DNA of 64,000 bases from Closterium sp. Naga37s-1 (lineage: Eukaryota > Streptophyta > Zygnematophyceae > Desmidiales > Closteriaceae), in assembly GCA_947471745.1 (NCBI GenBank), contig CANJKZ010000008.1, positions 2,892,001 to 2,956,000 on the forward strand, in the 5' to 3' direction. Positions 37,052 to 48,949 of the stretch are shown here, piece after piece; the first letter of the stretch is position 1, and each line of letters starts with the position of its first letter. The translations under genes and the position numbers were made by a program. The notes beneath the pieces are model-generated. The model saw nothing but the letters and a program-made list of their open reading frames with translations. It did not search any database and was not told the origin of the DNA.

Positions 37052-37680
37052 GTCGCTCGAACTATGCAGGTCAGAGAGTGTTGGGCTGCTAGGTTGAAAA
37101 ACGAGCTTTCTGGAGTTGTAAGGAACGGGATGGTATTAAGCGTTTCGCAGGAGGTGTTAAATAGTGGCGCAACAGCGAGTTGCTTTGCCTTGACCCAGCT
37201 GGCATAGCAGCTGCTTCAGGCATAGCGGCGCGTGTGCGTGCTCCTTCCATTCGGCGACGTCGCGGATACTCAATCCAGCGCAATCCAGGATCGAGTCGCA
37301 CGAGGTGGCCGACGCGTCCGTCTCTCGAGTCAAAAGTGGCGAACCGCAGCGCAAGCGCCTCCAAATATTGTCGGATGTCGAAAATGAGGCTGCTTGCGTG
37401 AGAAATAATAGGGACGACGGGGCTGTGAAAGAGCCTTGGGCACTTCGGGGACTTCAATCGCTGAGATTAGGAGAGCTGGGGGAATCGGGGAATTTGGGGA
37501 ATACTGGGGAGACGGGGGGATTTGGGAAGTCCAGAGGGGAAGGGGGAAAAGGGAGGGATCTGGTGGGATGGGGGGGGGGGGGGTTAGGAAGGGCCATTAG
37601 CGGAATTGGGAAAGCAGGGAAGGGGGAGTGTGGGGCTGGGATGGTTTGCAAATGTGGCGCCGCACCTGTCATTTGGGGGG
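37052..37680. other. Upstream region of the secreted-protein gene; G-rich tract
   Basis: A weak TATA-like TATTTAA lies near 37157-37164 on the minus strand. From 37430 to 37680 the plus strand is strongly G-rich (GGGGAATTTGGGG, GGGGGGGG), which could form G-quadruplexes. No gene is seen. Confidence 0.5.
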
Positions 37681-38106
37681 AGTGGAGGGAGGGTCGATTG
37701 GCTGCGCACTTGCAATCTCGTCTCGAGTGTTGATTCTTTCATTCTGACAGCTAACTGTCGGAATGAAAGCTAAACGGCAAATCGACCGGCTTGATTTCAA
37801 AGGAGACGTCGCGTGACGTGGTAACCAATTGGACATCGCAAGGAGCCACATAAGCATGCTATAGTACCGTATGAAATACTTGCACAGCCCAGAATGTACA
37901 AGCTGACAGACACTTTGTGAATACTAGCCCATAGAAACAATGTATTAAAGCACCATGTGCACACTGGAAACCAGTGAAATGGGCATAAGGCAGCCTGACT
38001 GACCAGCAACAATCACACCATGAAGCAGCATCAGCTCAACACCTGGTCACATCCGCTAGGTCGGATCTGATCTGACCCTCAGGCTCTAAGACCAATAACT
38101 CATCAC
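37681..38106. other. Intergenic, with the 3' UTR of secreted-protein copy 3
   Basis: The block from about 37960 matches the 3' UTR of copies 1 and 2. At 37730-37760 GAATGAAAGC/ACTGTCGGAATG shows a small foldback (TCATTCTGACAG/CTGTCGGAATGA). Nothing else is recognised. Confidence 0.5.
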
Positions 38107-38658
38107 TCAAGAGAACACGACGACCTTCTCATCCGCGCCGTACCGCTCCCACACGCCTCCGAACGCCCAGTTCTCGAACCCGCCATTGCCAAGATTCTCC
38201 ACGGAGAACGCGCCCTGCTTGAAGTAGACGGTGAACTCGGAGTTATCCCAGAAGTGCCACACCTCCACCTGCACGGATTCCGGGTCGCCCTGCACGGAGT
38301 GGTCGCTCTGAATGACCATCACGTTGTACCCTGCGTTCATAAATAGATCCACGATCTTCGTCGTCACCTCGTCGTCATTCGGACCGTCGATCGTGCCCAG
38401 GCTGCCGGCTTTGATCTGATCGACCGTCACGCCGTCCCAGCTGAACAGCTTCCGCCGCTCCACCCTGTGCGGGGACACGGCGGAGTCTGCGCGGGCGAGC
38501 GCACGGCGGGCGTTGCCGCGCGTGGCGGAGGGGGATGCGCGAAGGACGGGCCGCAGGGCGCTGGCGCTGGTGACGGCGAGGAGCAGCAGGAAGGCGAGAG
38601 GAAGGGGAAGAAGGTTGCGCGCTGCGCGTAGCCGCGCATTGGTACTAGTAGCAGCCAT
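38107..38658 (-). CDS. Small secreted protein, copy 3
   Basis: 183 residues. The mature domain is identical to copy 1 over almost its full length, and the N-terminus carries several substitutions and one deletion (MAATSTNARLRAARN). Signal peptide, basic linker (HRVERRKLF) and TATA (38881-38887) are all kept. No known domain is recognised. Three well-kept copies within 37 kb suggest a small dosage-dependent family. Confidence 0.8.
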   Translation of the reverse strand: MAATSTNARLRAARNLLPLPLAFLLLLAVTSASALRPVLRASPSATRGNARRALARADSAVSPHRVERRKLFSWDGVTVDQIKAGSLGTIDGPNDDEVTTKIVDLFMNAGYNVMVIQSDHSVQGDPESVQVEVWHFWDNSEFTVYFKQGAFSVENLGNGGFENWAFGGVWERYGADEKVVVFS

Positions 38659-39480
38659 CGGGAACTGGCTTGGTTCTCTGATCTCCGTCAGATCTCAGTG
38701 ATAACCTTGGAAGAAAGTAGCAGCAATGAAAAGCTGAGCTTGCACGCGGATGCGATGGTTTCAAAGCGAAGCACAGTCTAGAATTGATGCTGGAGCGCCG
38801 TGGTCGGTATGCGCGAACAAAGGGAGAATCGGGGAAGCGAATACGGAAGCTGTGATGATTGTGGTGAGGCTGAGCGTCTAGTTTATAGGCCTTGCACTGT
38901 CCGGGTCTGAGGACTTCCAGTGGCACTCGGACACGAGTGCGGTTCGCGACTTGCTGGAGCCGCCATGGCCAATGACTGCGCGCGGGACTCAGTCGGGAGG
39001 CACGCTTAGGGACTCTCACGTGCGGACTACGCTCCGACTCCGACATGATACAGACTGGGGGAGGGGGAATACGTGGTGGAGGTAGAAGCCACGGAATGGA
39101 CCGGCCTATCTGCGAGAGGGGAAGATAGCGAACGCGGCGGGAAGCTAGCTAACGCGTTGCGTAAACGGCACAAGGGAGTGTGTATGTGAGGGGAGAGGAA
39201 GCGTGTGGTGGGGTGGAAGCGAGGGAGTTGGTGCTGGTGGCGGACGGATTGGTTGGTTGCTGCGGGCGTGAACTGGTTGGTTACTCTGTCCCTCCGTTTC
39301 GTCGGTTGTCCCCCCTACATCGACGAAATCGACGAAGGTGCTCGATAAATTCTCGCACGACGCGATCTAGGGTAACTTGTACAACTAGGTTTCCAGCTAC
39401 ACCCAGCGCCTCCCATTTTCAAGCTAACGTATATATCCCCGAAAAAAAAAAAAAAAAAAACAGCTCTCACTCACTGCAAG
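38659..39480 (-). promoter_or_regulatory. Promoter region of secreted-protein copy 3
   Basis: TATA at 38881-38887. The upstream part to about 39060 is related to the promoters of copies 1 and 2. At 39437-39457 there is a 20-A run next to GCACAATGAATTGAATTC. No other gene is visible. Confidence 0.6.
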
Positions 39481-39790
39481 CACAATGAATTGAATTCGAA
39501 TTCCACTATTGCACAACCAAGCCTGCCAGCTTGTAGTTACTCTCTGATCTTTCAATATGCTAATCTTCTACCTCCATTCCATGCATGCAAAATGCACGGT
39601 TGTATGCACTGGTGTCACCACTTCCTGTGACATCAAACAACTTTAGGATGCCTCCCAGGTGCAGCATCTCCAAACCCAACTGTAACACTTGGAGGAGCGG
39701 TAATCCAAACAACGCGGGGAGGCAGAGGCTTCACATGGTTTGAGGAGCATAGGAACTGGGGATAGTGCTGCCCCCTCAAACTGACTATCC

Positions 39791-41930
39791 CTAAGCAGCA
39801 GCAGTTGCTGCCTTCTTCTTAGGGGGAGGATTGCCGCCCGCCAGGATCACATAGATATAGAACACCACCATGGCAGCGCTGTGGGCGAGACAAGGAAAAA
39901 CGGGGAAGGGGGGGAGGAGTGGAGGTGAAGGAGAGCAGGGGCTTGAATTAGAGTGGGCTTCTTTTTACGCTTTCACGGTAGATAATCGGATGCATGTACT
40001 GGCACTTGCTTCCTGCAGGGAGAAAGACTCCCCATCAGGAACATAGGGATGCTGGATTAGGATGGCAGTGTGATGGGATGAGATGCGACGGGCAGAGCCG
40101 TGGGTTTAGGAGAGCAGGCATGTGTGATGCCACACATGCAGTGTGCACTGCTAGTAACACGCAGCGACCGGGAGTAATAATCATAATAATAAAAAAATCA
40201 ATGACCGCGGTGACAAAATATTATCTGGCCACTTCCAGGCAGTTGGAAGCGACGATTGCATGAAGGGATATGACAAAGAAGCGACGTTTCAAGGATGTAA
40301 GCTGATCCTTTGCACCCTGACTGCCACGCCAAGACCCAAAGGGAAAATAGCACCCGTCTGCCGTACAATACACAAGCACGCGCATGCACACAGGATCAGA
40401 ATTACACACACGAATGTGCACACATGGGAATTTAGAGTCGCGCACACACAAGCACGTGAATGAATGGAAAGCCATAGCCCACACAGCCCACACAGTGGAG
40501 GCTGTTTGAAGGACTCTGGCAAGAGATTGAAAGTGATATTGAAAGTGCTGTCTAAAGTCCTTATTGATCCAGCTCACCACTTGCAGGCGCACGAATGCCT
40601 GGTATGCCAAGACAGCAGCGAGCACTGCACAGGGGTGGTGTGGATGGGGGACGGTGGGAAGGGAAGTTGAAGATGAGGTGACAATGTGTGGACGATGGTG
40701 GGCTACGCGGTGGGGCGAGGGTTGAAAGTAAGGGGTGGGGGGGGGAGAGGGGGGTGCGTATGGGAGAGGATGGGAGATGATGGGAGAGTGTGGTCGTTTC
40801 TGAGTGTGCGTTGGTGGATGGAGTGTATGGGTGGGTATTCACGTGCATGCGTGTGTATGGGTGGGTATGAATGTGCAGGCATGGGCATAAACATGCATGT
40901 GTACGGACGGATGGGCATGGGTGGGCACGCACCTCCTTGCCCGAAAATGTACGGTATGCTGGACTACCCCTTGCGCCACGCCCTCAGGCTGCCCACGCCC
41001 CTCCCAGCGCAATGGTGGTACCTCCTCACGGCCCCTCCACACACCTTTCACGCCTTTCCACGTTTCCCTGCACGCGCCTGCTTGCCCGAGGATGTAGGAC
41101 CGGATGAGTGCGCACCTGCTTGCCCGAGGATGTACGGTGTGCTGGACTGCCCCTTGCGCCACGCCCTCAGGCTGCCCACCCCGGCCAGCGCAATGGTGGC
41201 GCCAAACAGCGCTGTCAGCCTCAGCGCGTCCGCGCTCTTGGTGATCAGAAGCCATGCCACTCCCGCCACTGCTGCTGCCGCCCCTGTGGTGAGGGAAAAG
41301 ACAAGTGGGGAAGCGAAGGGGGAAGGGGGAGGTGTAAGGCGGAATGAATCGCAGGGCTTCCGCGCTCTTGGTGAGCAGAAACCACGCCACGCCCGCCACT
41401 GCTGCTGCCGCTCCTGTGGTAGGGGGAGAAGGGGAGAGGGAAAGAAGGCGGGAGAATGAGAACCGGAGAACGGGAAAAGAGGAGAGGGGGAGAAGGGGAG
41501 AGTGGGAAAAAAGGAGAAGGGTGGCGACCAAACTCGCACTGCTGCGATCGGGTAGACATGACGACATGCAACATGCGCACTGATGTTTTTCCGCCGTACG
41601 ACAACAGAGACTTCTCAACGACGCCCCGAATTGATGTAGAGGTCATATGGGCTGGAGAGGTGTGAGAGGAGAGGTGAAGTGTGGACCCAACATTTGGAAG
41701 AAAATGACGCCGAGCGAGGCTGCTGCTGGCGCCTGAGTGTGTGTGCCCACCGCACTTGAGCAGTTGCCAAGTGTGCGTGTGATGGCTGCCACACTTGAGA
41801 CTCGCAGCTGGCCCGCTGAGACAGCTGGGGTTGCTGAGGCGGCAAGCGGCGCTCACCGAATGTGATGCCGAAGCATAAGTCGTGGATGAACGCTGGGCTC
41901 TTCGCTCCACCCGCCGCCGTGCTTTCTTTT
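39791..41930 (-). CDS. TMEM14/FAX-like small membrane protein, several exons
   Basis: TMEM14-family proteins are small four-helix membrane proteins; plant FAX members export fatty acids from plastids or act in endomembranes. Recognised exons on the minus strand: ending at 41857 (KSPAFIHDLCFGITFG), 41283-41116 (GAAAAVAGVAWLLITKSADALRL then LFGATIALAGVGSLRAWRKGQ), 40624-40578 (VLAAVLAYQAFVRLQV) and 39878-39791 (AAMVVFYIYVILAGGNPPPK plus a Lys/Ala tail). The pieces match the family order: HD-FCF start, glycine/alanine helices, and a final FY-Y helix followed by GGN. The first exon lacks an obvious ATG, and the exon before the last helix was not located. Partial duplicate exons lie at 41350-41410 and 40930-41010. 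Confidence 0.6.
40930..41415. repeat. Duplicated exon segments in the TMEM14-like gene
   Basis: The acceptor half of the main exon (GAAAAVAGVAWFLLTKSAEALR) recurs at about 41355-41412. The donor half (GSLRAWRKG to YILGQ) recurs at about 40930-41010, and its last bases again near 41075. These duplications show no TTTTGAG-type palindrome. Confidence 0.75.
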
Positions 41931-42606
41931 CTTCAATTCCAACGGGCAGTGGTTTTTACAGGCCTCCTGCCACGCGATCGCGCCCGATTCCCGCGGTCAG
42001 TTTTCGCCATCAATACTCATTTTGTAGGTTTTTACTTGTTTTTCGATGAGTGACGGTTTCTGCACCAGGCGAGAAATACAGCTGACTTCCCTGAATAATC
42101 ATTACGCCACCCAGGAAACACGTTCGGAACAGTGCAAACAATCATTTCGCGCTGATATTTTCCCTCAACCGTAGAAACACAGTACTTGACCTTGACGGGC
42201 GCGCAGTTTTCCCGCCACTAACGTGATCTGTGTGGCCCGTAACAAGCACGCGGATGGCCTGTCTAACAGCTCGAACGGCTCAGATCGCAGATGTTTGCGC
42301 GCGTACAGTTTTCATGGACAGAAATTCCACTCCCGCCCGTACGGGGGTGGCGACTGGCCCATGAAGCAGTGCTGGAGGTCCACATCGCATCGATTCGTTC
42401 GCACTGAATTTCCCGCGTTTGAAATCACATTTGCGCGAAAATAACGAGGCCATCATGGTTGTTCAGTCATCTACTCACAGTTGTGTAACGGTCGTCTTCA
42501 ATGCACTGGCCCATTTGGTGGCCCTTTCTAAGTGGTCTATTCTACCCGTAAGTACCAAGCTCAGCCATTACTTGCGCCACTGTCGTTTTACTCCTCAATA
42601 GCTGCC
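41931..42606. other. Region between the TMEM14-like gene and the MULE
   Basis: No gene is recognised. I looked for terminal inverted repeats of the MULE here and near 45.0-45.3 kb and found none. Confidence 0.5.
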
Positions 42607-43794
42607 ATGTCGGAACCCAGGGAACGCGCCGAGCGGATTGCGAATAACATTCTAGAGGCAATGAGGAACGTTCCCCCCGTACCCAGTGGCCGACCAAAAG
42701 CTCCTAAGAATAATGCCCCATTGAGGCAAGGTGGTGTCTACTCCTCGAGGGATAAGGCCCTCAAGGCTGTGAGGGCCCACGCGTTGCATCACCGTTTTGG
42801 ATTCGCGACTGTGGAGGTGGCGGACGCGCACGTGATTCTGCAATGCAAAACGGCCATGTATGGAGATAAGCCAATTTGCCCTTGGGAGTGTAGTTACAGC
42901 AGGATTGTTCATGGCGGCTTCTGGATGGTGACATCCCTCTCCCCTCCTGAAGCACACGTCTGCAAGAAGTACAAGCGAGAGCAGGGAGCAAACGCCATCG
43001 CCAACAGCGTGAAGGTCGTGAAGCGACTTTGGGGCAACCTTGTTCGCGGCGCACCGTTTATTTCGGCGAAAAATTTGCAGCAGATTCTCACGTCCCACAG
43101 CAAGTTCCAGATCAGTTACAAGCAGGCATGGCGGCTGCGCGAAGCAATCCAAAAGGAGATGTACGGGGATTGGCAAGAGTCGTTCAGGTTGCTCCCCGCG
43201 TTGGCTGAAAGGTTCCGTGAGATAGACCCGGATGGAAACTTCTTGATTCAGACGGTCGACGGCTGTTTCAACCGCGTGTACATACAGCCGTCCGCTTCTC
43301 GCGGTGCGCTTGGTTTTTGCCGGCCCGTTGTTGCAATGGACGGAACGTTCCTCATCAGTGCTCAGTGCGCAACCCTTCTGATTGCCGTAATACTGGACGG
43401 CAACCAGAAGATTACAATGCTGGCGTGGGCTTTGGTCGAAGGAGAGAACAAAGATTCGTGGAGCTGGTTTCCGCGGAACTTTTTAACGAGCTTCCCGGAG
43501 TGGCCGCACTATGACAACGCATCCATCATCAGCGACCGCGACAAGGGTTTGATTCCGGCTGCACGAGATGTTCTCCCGCTTGGCATACCCCATTACTTCT
43601 GTGCATGGCATCTTCACCAGAATGTTGTCAAGTTCGGAGAAGCAGCTGCTCTGTTCTAGTGGCGTCTTGTGAAGTGCAGGCTTGAAGACAAATGGGACGC
43701 TTTGGTGGCGGCCTCTCGGCGTGACTTTGCACCAATGGCTAATTATCTCCTCGGCATTGAGAAGCCGATCTCGGCCCCTCACCTGTAGATGCAA
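42607..43794 (+). CDS. Mutator-like (MULE) transposase, interrupted
   Basis: Begins MSEPRERAERIANNILEAMR. A N-terminal cysteine region (about residues 80-120, ILQCKTAMYGDKPICPWECSY, PEAHVCKKY) is the FLYWCH/FAR1-type DNA-binding part. The MULE catalytic region has the first Asp in VVAMDGTFL, the second in ASIISDRDKG, and the CxxH in YFCAWHLHQNV. A TAG stop at 43657-43659 breaks the frame after GEAAALF; the same frame then reads WRLVKCRLEDKWDALV to a second stop at 43792-43794. The usual C-terminal catalytic Glu and CCHC knuckle are not evident. It is a decayed or read-through transposase. The start at 42607 follows an in-frame upstream ATG at 42532. Confidence 0.8.
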
Positions 43795-43889
43795 GTGAGC
43801 AGCAACGTCCAGCTCCCACAACAGCAGCTGAGGCACGTCAACAAGCAGCCGAGAATCGTCACCAGGGTCATGAAGCAGCACGTGCCGCC

Positions 43890-44432
43890 ATGGGTCGCGG
43901 CACTACTTCACGTGCGGGAGACGCCAGCGCGGCGGGAGCCACACCGACCGAACCAGAGCCTGCACCGACGGAAAGCACCGCTGACCCTATGGCTCAGCCG
44001 GCCGAGTCCCCTGCCACCAACTCGCCGCCAGCTCGTCCGTCTGGGTCGACACATGCAACTGCACGACCTTTCGATTATGCACGCATCCTGAGACGTGTAA
44101 GGACAGGTTACATCCCCAGCTCCATCCGTACGGACCTGCCACGTGCAACTGGATCGAACGGAAACCCGGATGAGGATGGAGAGGAACCCAAGAGGGGAAA
44201 CACCTGCCAGGCATTGGTCCTGGTCTCTTTGGATCACCCGTGGCCAGATGTCGGCACTGCCAACCCCGGGGTTAACACAGGGGCCGATGCTGAAGAGGAC
44301 GATGAGGAGGATGCAGATGCAGAGGAGGCAGATGCAGAGGATGCGGATGCACCTGCCAGGGCAGAGGGGGTGCAGGCAGATGCTGGCGTGGACGACGATG
44401 ACAACACTCCAGAGTCAACTGACTGCCGATGA
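43890..44432 (+). CDS. Acidic low-complexity reading frame after the MULE transposase
   Basis: About 180 residues, Pro/Thr/Ser-rich then Asp/Glu/Ala-rich (EEDDEEDADAEEADAEDAD), with FDYARILRRVRTGYIP between. It could be a second exon of the element or a chance frame, and it overlaps the antisense frame below. Function unknown. Confidence 0.3.
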   Translation: MGRGTTSRAGDASAAGATPTEPEPAPTESTADPMAQPAESPATNSPPARPSGSTHATARPFDYARILRRVRTGYIPSSIRTDLPRATGSNGNPDEDGEEPKRGNTCQALVLVSLDHPWPDVGTANPGVNTGADAEEDDEEDADAEEADAEDADAPARAEGVQADAGVDDDDNTPESTDCR

Positions 44433-44439
44433 CCAGATG

Positions 44440-44973
44440 CCAGTTTTTCGCCGGAACGCACACAAGTCTTGCAACCCATCGGCCGCTCCACGGCCTCTGT
44501 GCGACGCCCACGTAGTCGGACTTAATCTCTTTGCGCACCGATTTGGAACTCGGATTGTTGGTGCGGCGAACTGTCCGTGGAGTCTCAACAACGGCGTCAC
44601 CAGCACGGTTTTCAGAAGGAACCGGAACGTCACGCGATATGGTCGATCCACCCACTGACTGTTTAATGTCGCCGAATATGGCCGTAACCGTTGAGGCCAT
44701 CCCGTCGCATATGTGGTGAGTCCTCCCAACAACGTGCTTCACATTCGCCATGTCTGCTTCAACAGCTCCGAGGCGGGCACCGAGCTTCCGCAGTTCCGCG
44801 GCCATGTCTGTCACCACCGGTCCTCCGTTCCCAAATGGTTGCACATCAGGGCCGTTGTCCTGGTGTTGTGTCGGCTGCTGCTCGTTTACCATAGACGCCG
44901 TCGCTGTGACCGCACCATGACTAGTTTTCGCCGCACTAAGACGACTGCTTTTCCGGGTTCCGATTCTCGGCAT
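44440..44973 (-). CDS. Hypothetical coiled-coil-like protein convergent with the MULE
   Basis: Begins MPRIGTRKSSRLSAAKTSHG, followed by Gln/Asn-rich sequence and a heptad-like helix (DMAAELRKLGARLGAVEADM and onward to TVTAIFGDIKQ), then a basic Ser/Arg region (RTNNPSSKSVRKEIK). The frame continues into 44272 antisense to the acidic frame, but that part is low-complexity and less credible. No family is recognised. Its position resembles the second gene of MuDR-type elements, which is convergent with the transposase; this is only a positional analogy. Confidence 0.4.
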
Positions 44974-45375
44974 ATTGTGGAGTCTGCAAGCGCATGAAAA
45001 TCGAGTGTTGGCTGAATGCCTTCACGGAATTATGCCCTGTAGATATACTGAGCTTTGGGAGGTGGAGGTTGTGACGGACGAGCATAACTGCTAACTCTGA
45101 TTGACAAGCATGCAACGAGCATAACAGGAACACTTGGCCAATGTTGGATACTCCGATGACGGGGTTTGTGACGGGACATGGAAATCGGTTGAATGCTCTC
45201 GAACCATCAATTCAAGGACTACGAGGCCAAGTGTCATGCTCTGATTGGTTCGATGTCCAGATGATCAATCGTGACGAATGCGTGAAGAGTGTCAAACATA
45301 CTAGCAGACGGGCCTAGGCTTAGTAGCCTAGGCCAAGGTAAGACTAGAAAGGAGGCGCCAAGTACGATCGAGAGT
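44974..45375. other. Unassigned sequence
   Basis: No gene, array or element end is recognised between the hypothetical gene and the copia nest. Confidence 0.5.
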
Positions 45376-46248
45376 TGTGTGCACGAACAGAATTGAGAAA
45401 GGAATGATTGGACTAGCAAGCAGCAGGATACAAATAGCAAACCCTAAGGGGCTGTACTCACTATTGAGTACCCCACTGCAGGCTACACAAATAACATACT
45501 CTGACACACCCCCATAGCCAAAGTGGGGTGTAATCAGCACAATGAGCAGGCAGTGCAATAGTTCACAATTATGAGCAAAGCTAGAGGCAGTCACAGAAGG
45601 CAAGTGAGGAGGAGGAGGGACTGTGGGAGGAGAGAAGATGGGAGGCGACGACTGAAGCTGCAGACACACGGGCAACAGGAGCAGCAGCTGGCACAGTGGC
45701 TACCGAGAGCACGACGGCTCCGGACTACAGGAGTAACAAGCTCTGCGGCTACGACGAGCGGCAGGAGCAACGGACCCACGGGCGACTGGCGCAGCAGGCT
45801 CGCTGAGCTACTAGAGCGCGACGGCTCCGGACTACAGGCGCTGCGGACGACAAGACGGCTGCCTCCACTCAACCTCCCCCAACTGTCCCACACCCCCCAC
45901 CACACACCCCCTGCTGCACCCCTAGCTCCACTCCCACATCACCCCCCTAGCTCCACTCCCCGCGGCTCCCACACCTCCACCCCCCTCAGCAGCAGCTGCA
46001 GCAGTGGGAGACGAAAAAGGAGGAGGGGAAAGGGAAGGGGAGCACCCACACCTCGCACCCCCATGCTCGCCACCCCACACCCCCACCACCGCGGAACGCA
46101 CGGCGGAATGGGAGCAATGGGCAGCACGGGGGGGGGGGGGGGAGGGGGACGGGACGGGCTGCAGGGACGGGCCGCGGGCTGCTGCAGGGGCGGCTCGCGC
46201 GGACCCTGGGGCGGCTGCTGCAGGCACGGGCTGCTCCAGGGGCGGCTG
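45376..46248 (-). mobile_element. Copia-like element H, left part: 3' LTR and non-coding interior
   Basis: An LTR-like block of about 131 bp (45376-45506) is followed by the conserved polypurine region (CACCCCCATAGCCAAAGTGG). The interior is G/A-rich, then C-rich, then GC-rich leader-like sequence with no pol. Element C interrupts it at 46248/53311. It resembles a non-autonomous or internally deleted copia derivative. Its second LTR was not found. Confidence 0.55.
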
Positions 46249-48949
46249 TGATAGAATGTTGAACTGAACGAGAATGTGTGAAACTAGGCAGCAGGGTGAT
46301 ACAAGTAGGAAACCCTAGCAATGTTGTACCCCCTAAGGCTAAACCCACTATAGCCTACACAATAGGAACATGTATAATGTTTGACACACCCCCATAGGCT
46401 AAGTGGGAGACAACCAGATGGTCACAAGACCAGTCAAAAGCAAAGCAAAGCACAGCTCAGGGTGGATCTCAAGGAAACCACACAAATTCCGAGCACAAGC
46501 AAGAGGTCACAAGACCAGTTCACATGCAGTTTGATAAAATAACAAGAGGTACAGTGATCACAACCTAGCAAGTGTAAGCATGCAGGTATATATATATATA
46601 TAGAGATCACAGTACAAGCAGAGTCAAGAAGTGAGCAAGTGAGGGACAGTAGGCACAAGGCCTAGAACAGTACAGAAACGCTGATGGTCACAAGGCTGAA
46701 GCGCCTTGGTGAACACATCAGCAGTGTTGGCCCGAGTGGCCACGTAAGCAAGACGAAGCTGACCACGCTGCTGCAACTCTCGAGCAAGGAACTAGCGCAG
46801 AGCGATGTGCTTCGTTTTGTGCTCCAGTCTGTGCTCCTGACACAAGGCAATGGCAGCCTTGTTGTCGACGTACAGCACTGGAGGAGAACGAGGCCGCTCT
46901 CCCAGGTCGGTCAGCAGGTAGGTGAGCCAGCGTAGCTCCTGGGCAGCCATGGCTGTGGCGTAGATCTCAGCCTCACAACTGGAGCTGAGAACTGAAGACG
47001 AGCGTGTAGAACGCCAAGAAACTGAACCAGAGCCAAGGCTGAAGGTGTAACCCTGAGACGACCGCTGCGTAGCCTGGTTGTCAGCCCAAGAAGCGTCTGA
47101 GTGTCCAGTGAGGACAACGTCGCGCCGTCCTCCAAGCACAAGCCCCATGCCCGACGTACTGCACAAGTAGCGCAACACCCTCTTAGCGGCATCCATGTGC
47201 TCCTTCCGGTGACGGCCAGGAGCGACATAGCGTGCTAGGATGCTAAGAGGGTATGCAAGGTCAGGTCGAGTGCAGGTCATCAGGTACATGAGGCAGCCCA
47301 CAAGCTCTGGATACGGGCCACTCGGCTCTACGGACTCATCCGAAGGCAGAGCTGAGAGCGAGTGACCGGTAGGCAGAGGAGTGGGCTGAGGCGAGGAGTA
47401 CGTGAAGCGGAAGCGCTGAAGGACCTGCTGCACCATGTGTGACTGAGTCAAGGTGATGGTGCGCTGTGCTCTGTCCCGGGTGATCCGCAAGCCAAGATAG
47501 CTTGTCAGCTCACCCAGGTCTGTGCACGTGTGTCTCTTCTGCAGCTCCGACTTCACGTGGGCGAGTGCCTCCGTGTCAGCAGTAGCAAAGACCAAGTCGT
47601 CTACGTACACGAGAACGTAGAACGGCGGCAGAGTGGTGTCGGTGCGTAGAAACAGCGACGGGTCAGCAGTAGAAGGAGCAAACCCAAGAGCAGCAAGAGT
47701 AGTCCTCAGTGTGTCGTGCCACTCACGGGGTGCCTGGCGGAGACCGTAGACTGGCCGCCGGAGGCTCCACTGGGTACCAGGAGGGAACGACCCAGTGAAG
47801 CCAGGTGGGCGGCGCAGCCAGATCTCCTCGTGCAGGCTGCCCTGTAGGAACGCAGTGCTGAAGTCAAGAGAGTGGAGCTCGTAGTCACGCTGAGCAGCGA
47901 CGTGCAGCAGAACCCGAAGAGTGGTCATCTTCGGGGTCGGGGAGAAGGTCTGGAAGAAGTCAACTCCCTCTCGCTGACTGAAGCCTCGTGCAACGTAACG
48001 CGCCTTGAAGACAGGCGGAGAACCCGGCGGCCGCTTCACCCTGAAAATCCACATGCCACTGACGATGTTCGCCCCAGGTGGGGGAACCTCGTCGACGTAG
48101 GTGCCTGTGGACTTCCAGGAAGCCATCTCTGCGTCCATGGCTGTCTGCCACTGAGAGGAGTAGAGACCCTCCATCGCCTCTGCGTAAGAGCGTGGGGTCG
48201 GGATGTCTGGTGCATCTGGGTCTCCCTCAGGGGCAACCAGCATGGACACGAGATAAGGTAAAGCAGCGGCAAAGCACTCAAACTCTTCCTGTCTGTCCTC
48301 AAGGACGTCCGTGCCAAGAGCACACTCACCCCCGACGGACGGAGGACAGACAGACTCAGACTCAGACTCAGCAACAAGGCTAGCGGCGTAGTCTAGACGA
48401 CAGGCGGCAGCAAAGTCAACAAGCTCAGCAACTAGAGCAGACGCAGGAGTGGACTCAAAGGAAGGGTCAGTGACAACAGTAGCGAGAAGACGCGTGACTG
48501 TAGGACTGGCAGCACGAGCAAGGTCTGACGGCGGGTCAGCAACGTCAGGAAGAGAGGACGCAGGAGGAGACGGCAGAGGGACACGCTGTGGAGCAGTGGA
48601 AGAAAGCAGAGTCATATAGTGAGTGCCAAGTACAGGAGGAGGACGCTGACGCGGAGCACGACGACCAGCGCGGACAGCGCGGACAGGCGATTCTGGACGC
48701 GACTCAGGTGACTCAGGACGAGACTCAGGCGACGGAGGACGAGACTCAGGCTCACGACGCTCCGTAAGACTACCCGTCGGTGCAGTGTAAGGAGAAGGAG
48801 CAGGCAGCGGAGAGGCAGGCTGTAACTGTGACTGCGACTGGACAGGCGGTGGACTCAGTAGAGGAGGAGTAGGACCAGGAGAGGGCGGGAGACCAAGAAC
48901 TTGCTGAAGGAGCGGAACGTAGTACGGCCGCGGCCGCTCAGCACCTCCA

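Noticed and set aside
42040-45300. Terminal inverted repeats for the MULE
   Set aside because: Compared 42.05-42.43 kb with 44.98-45.3 kb on both strands by eye; no credible pair found, so element ends are not called.
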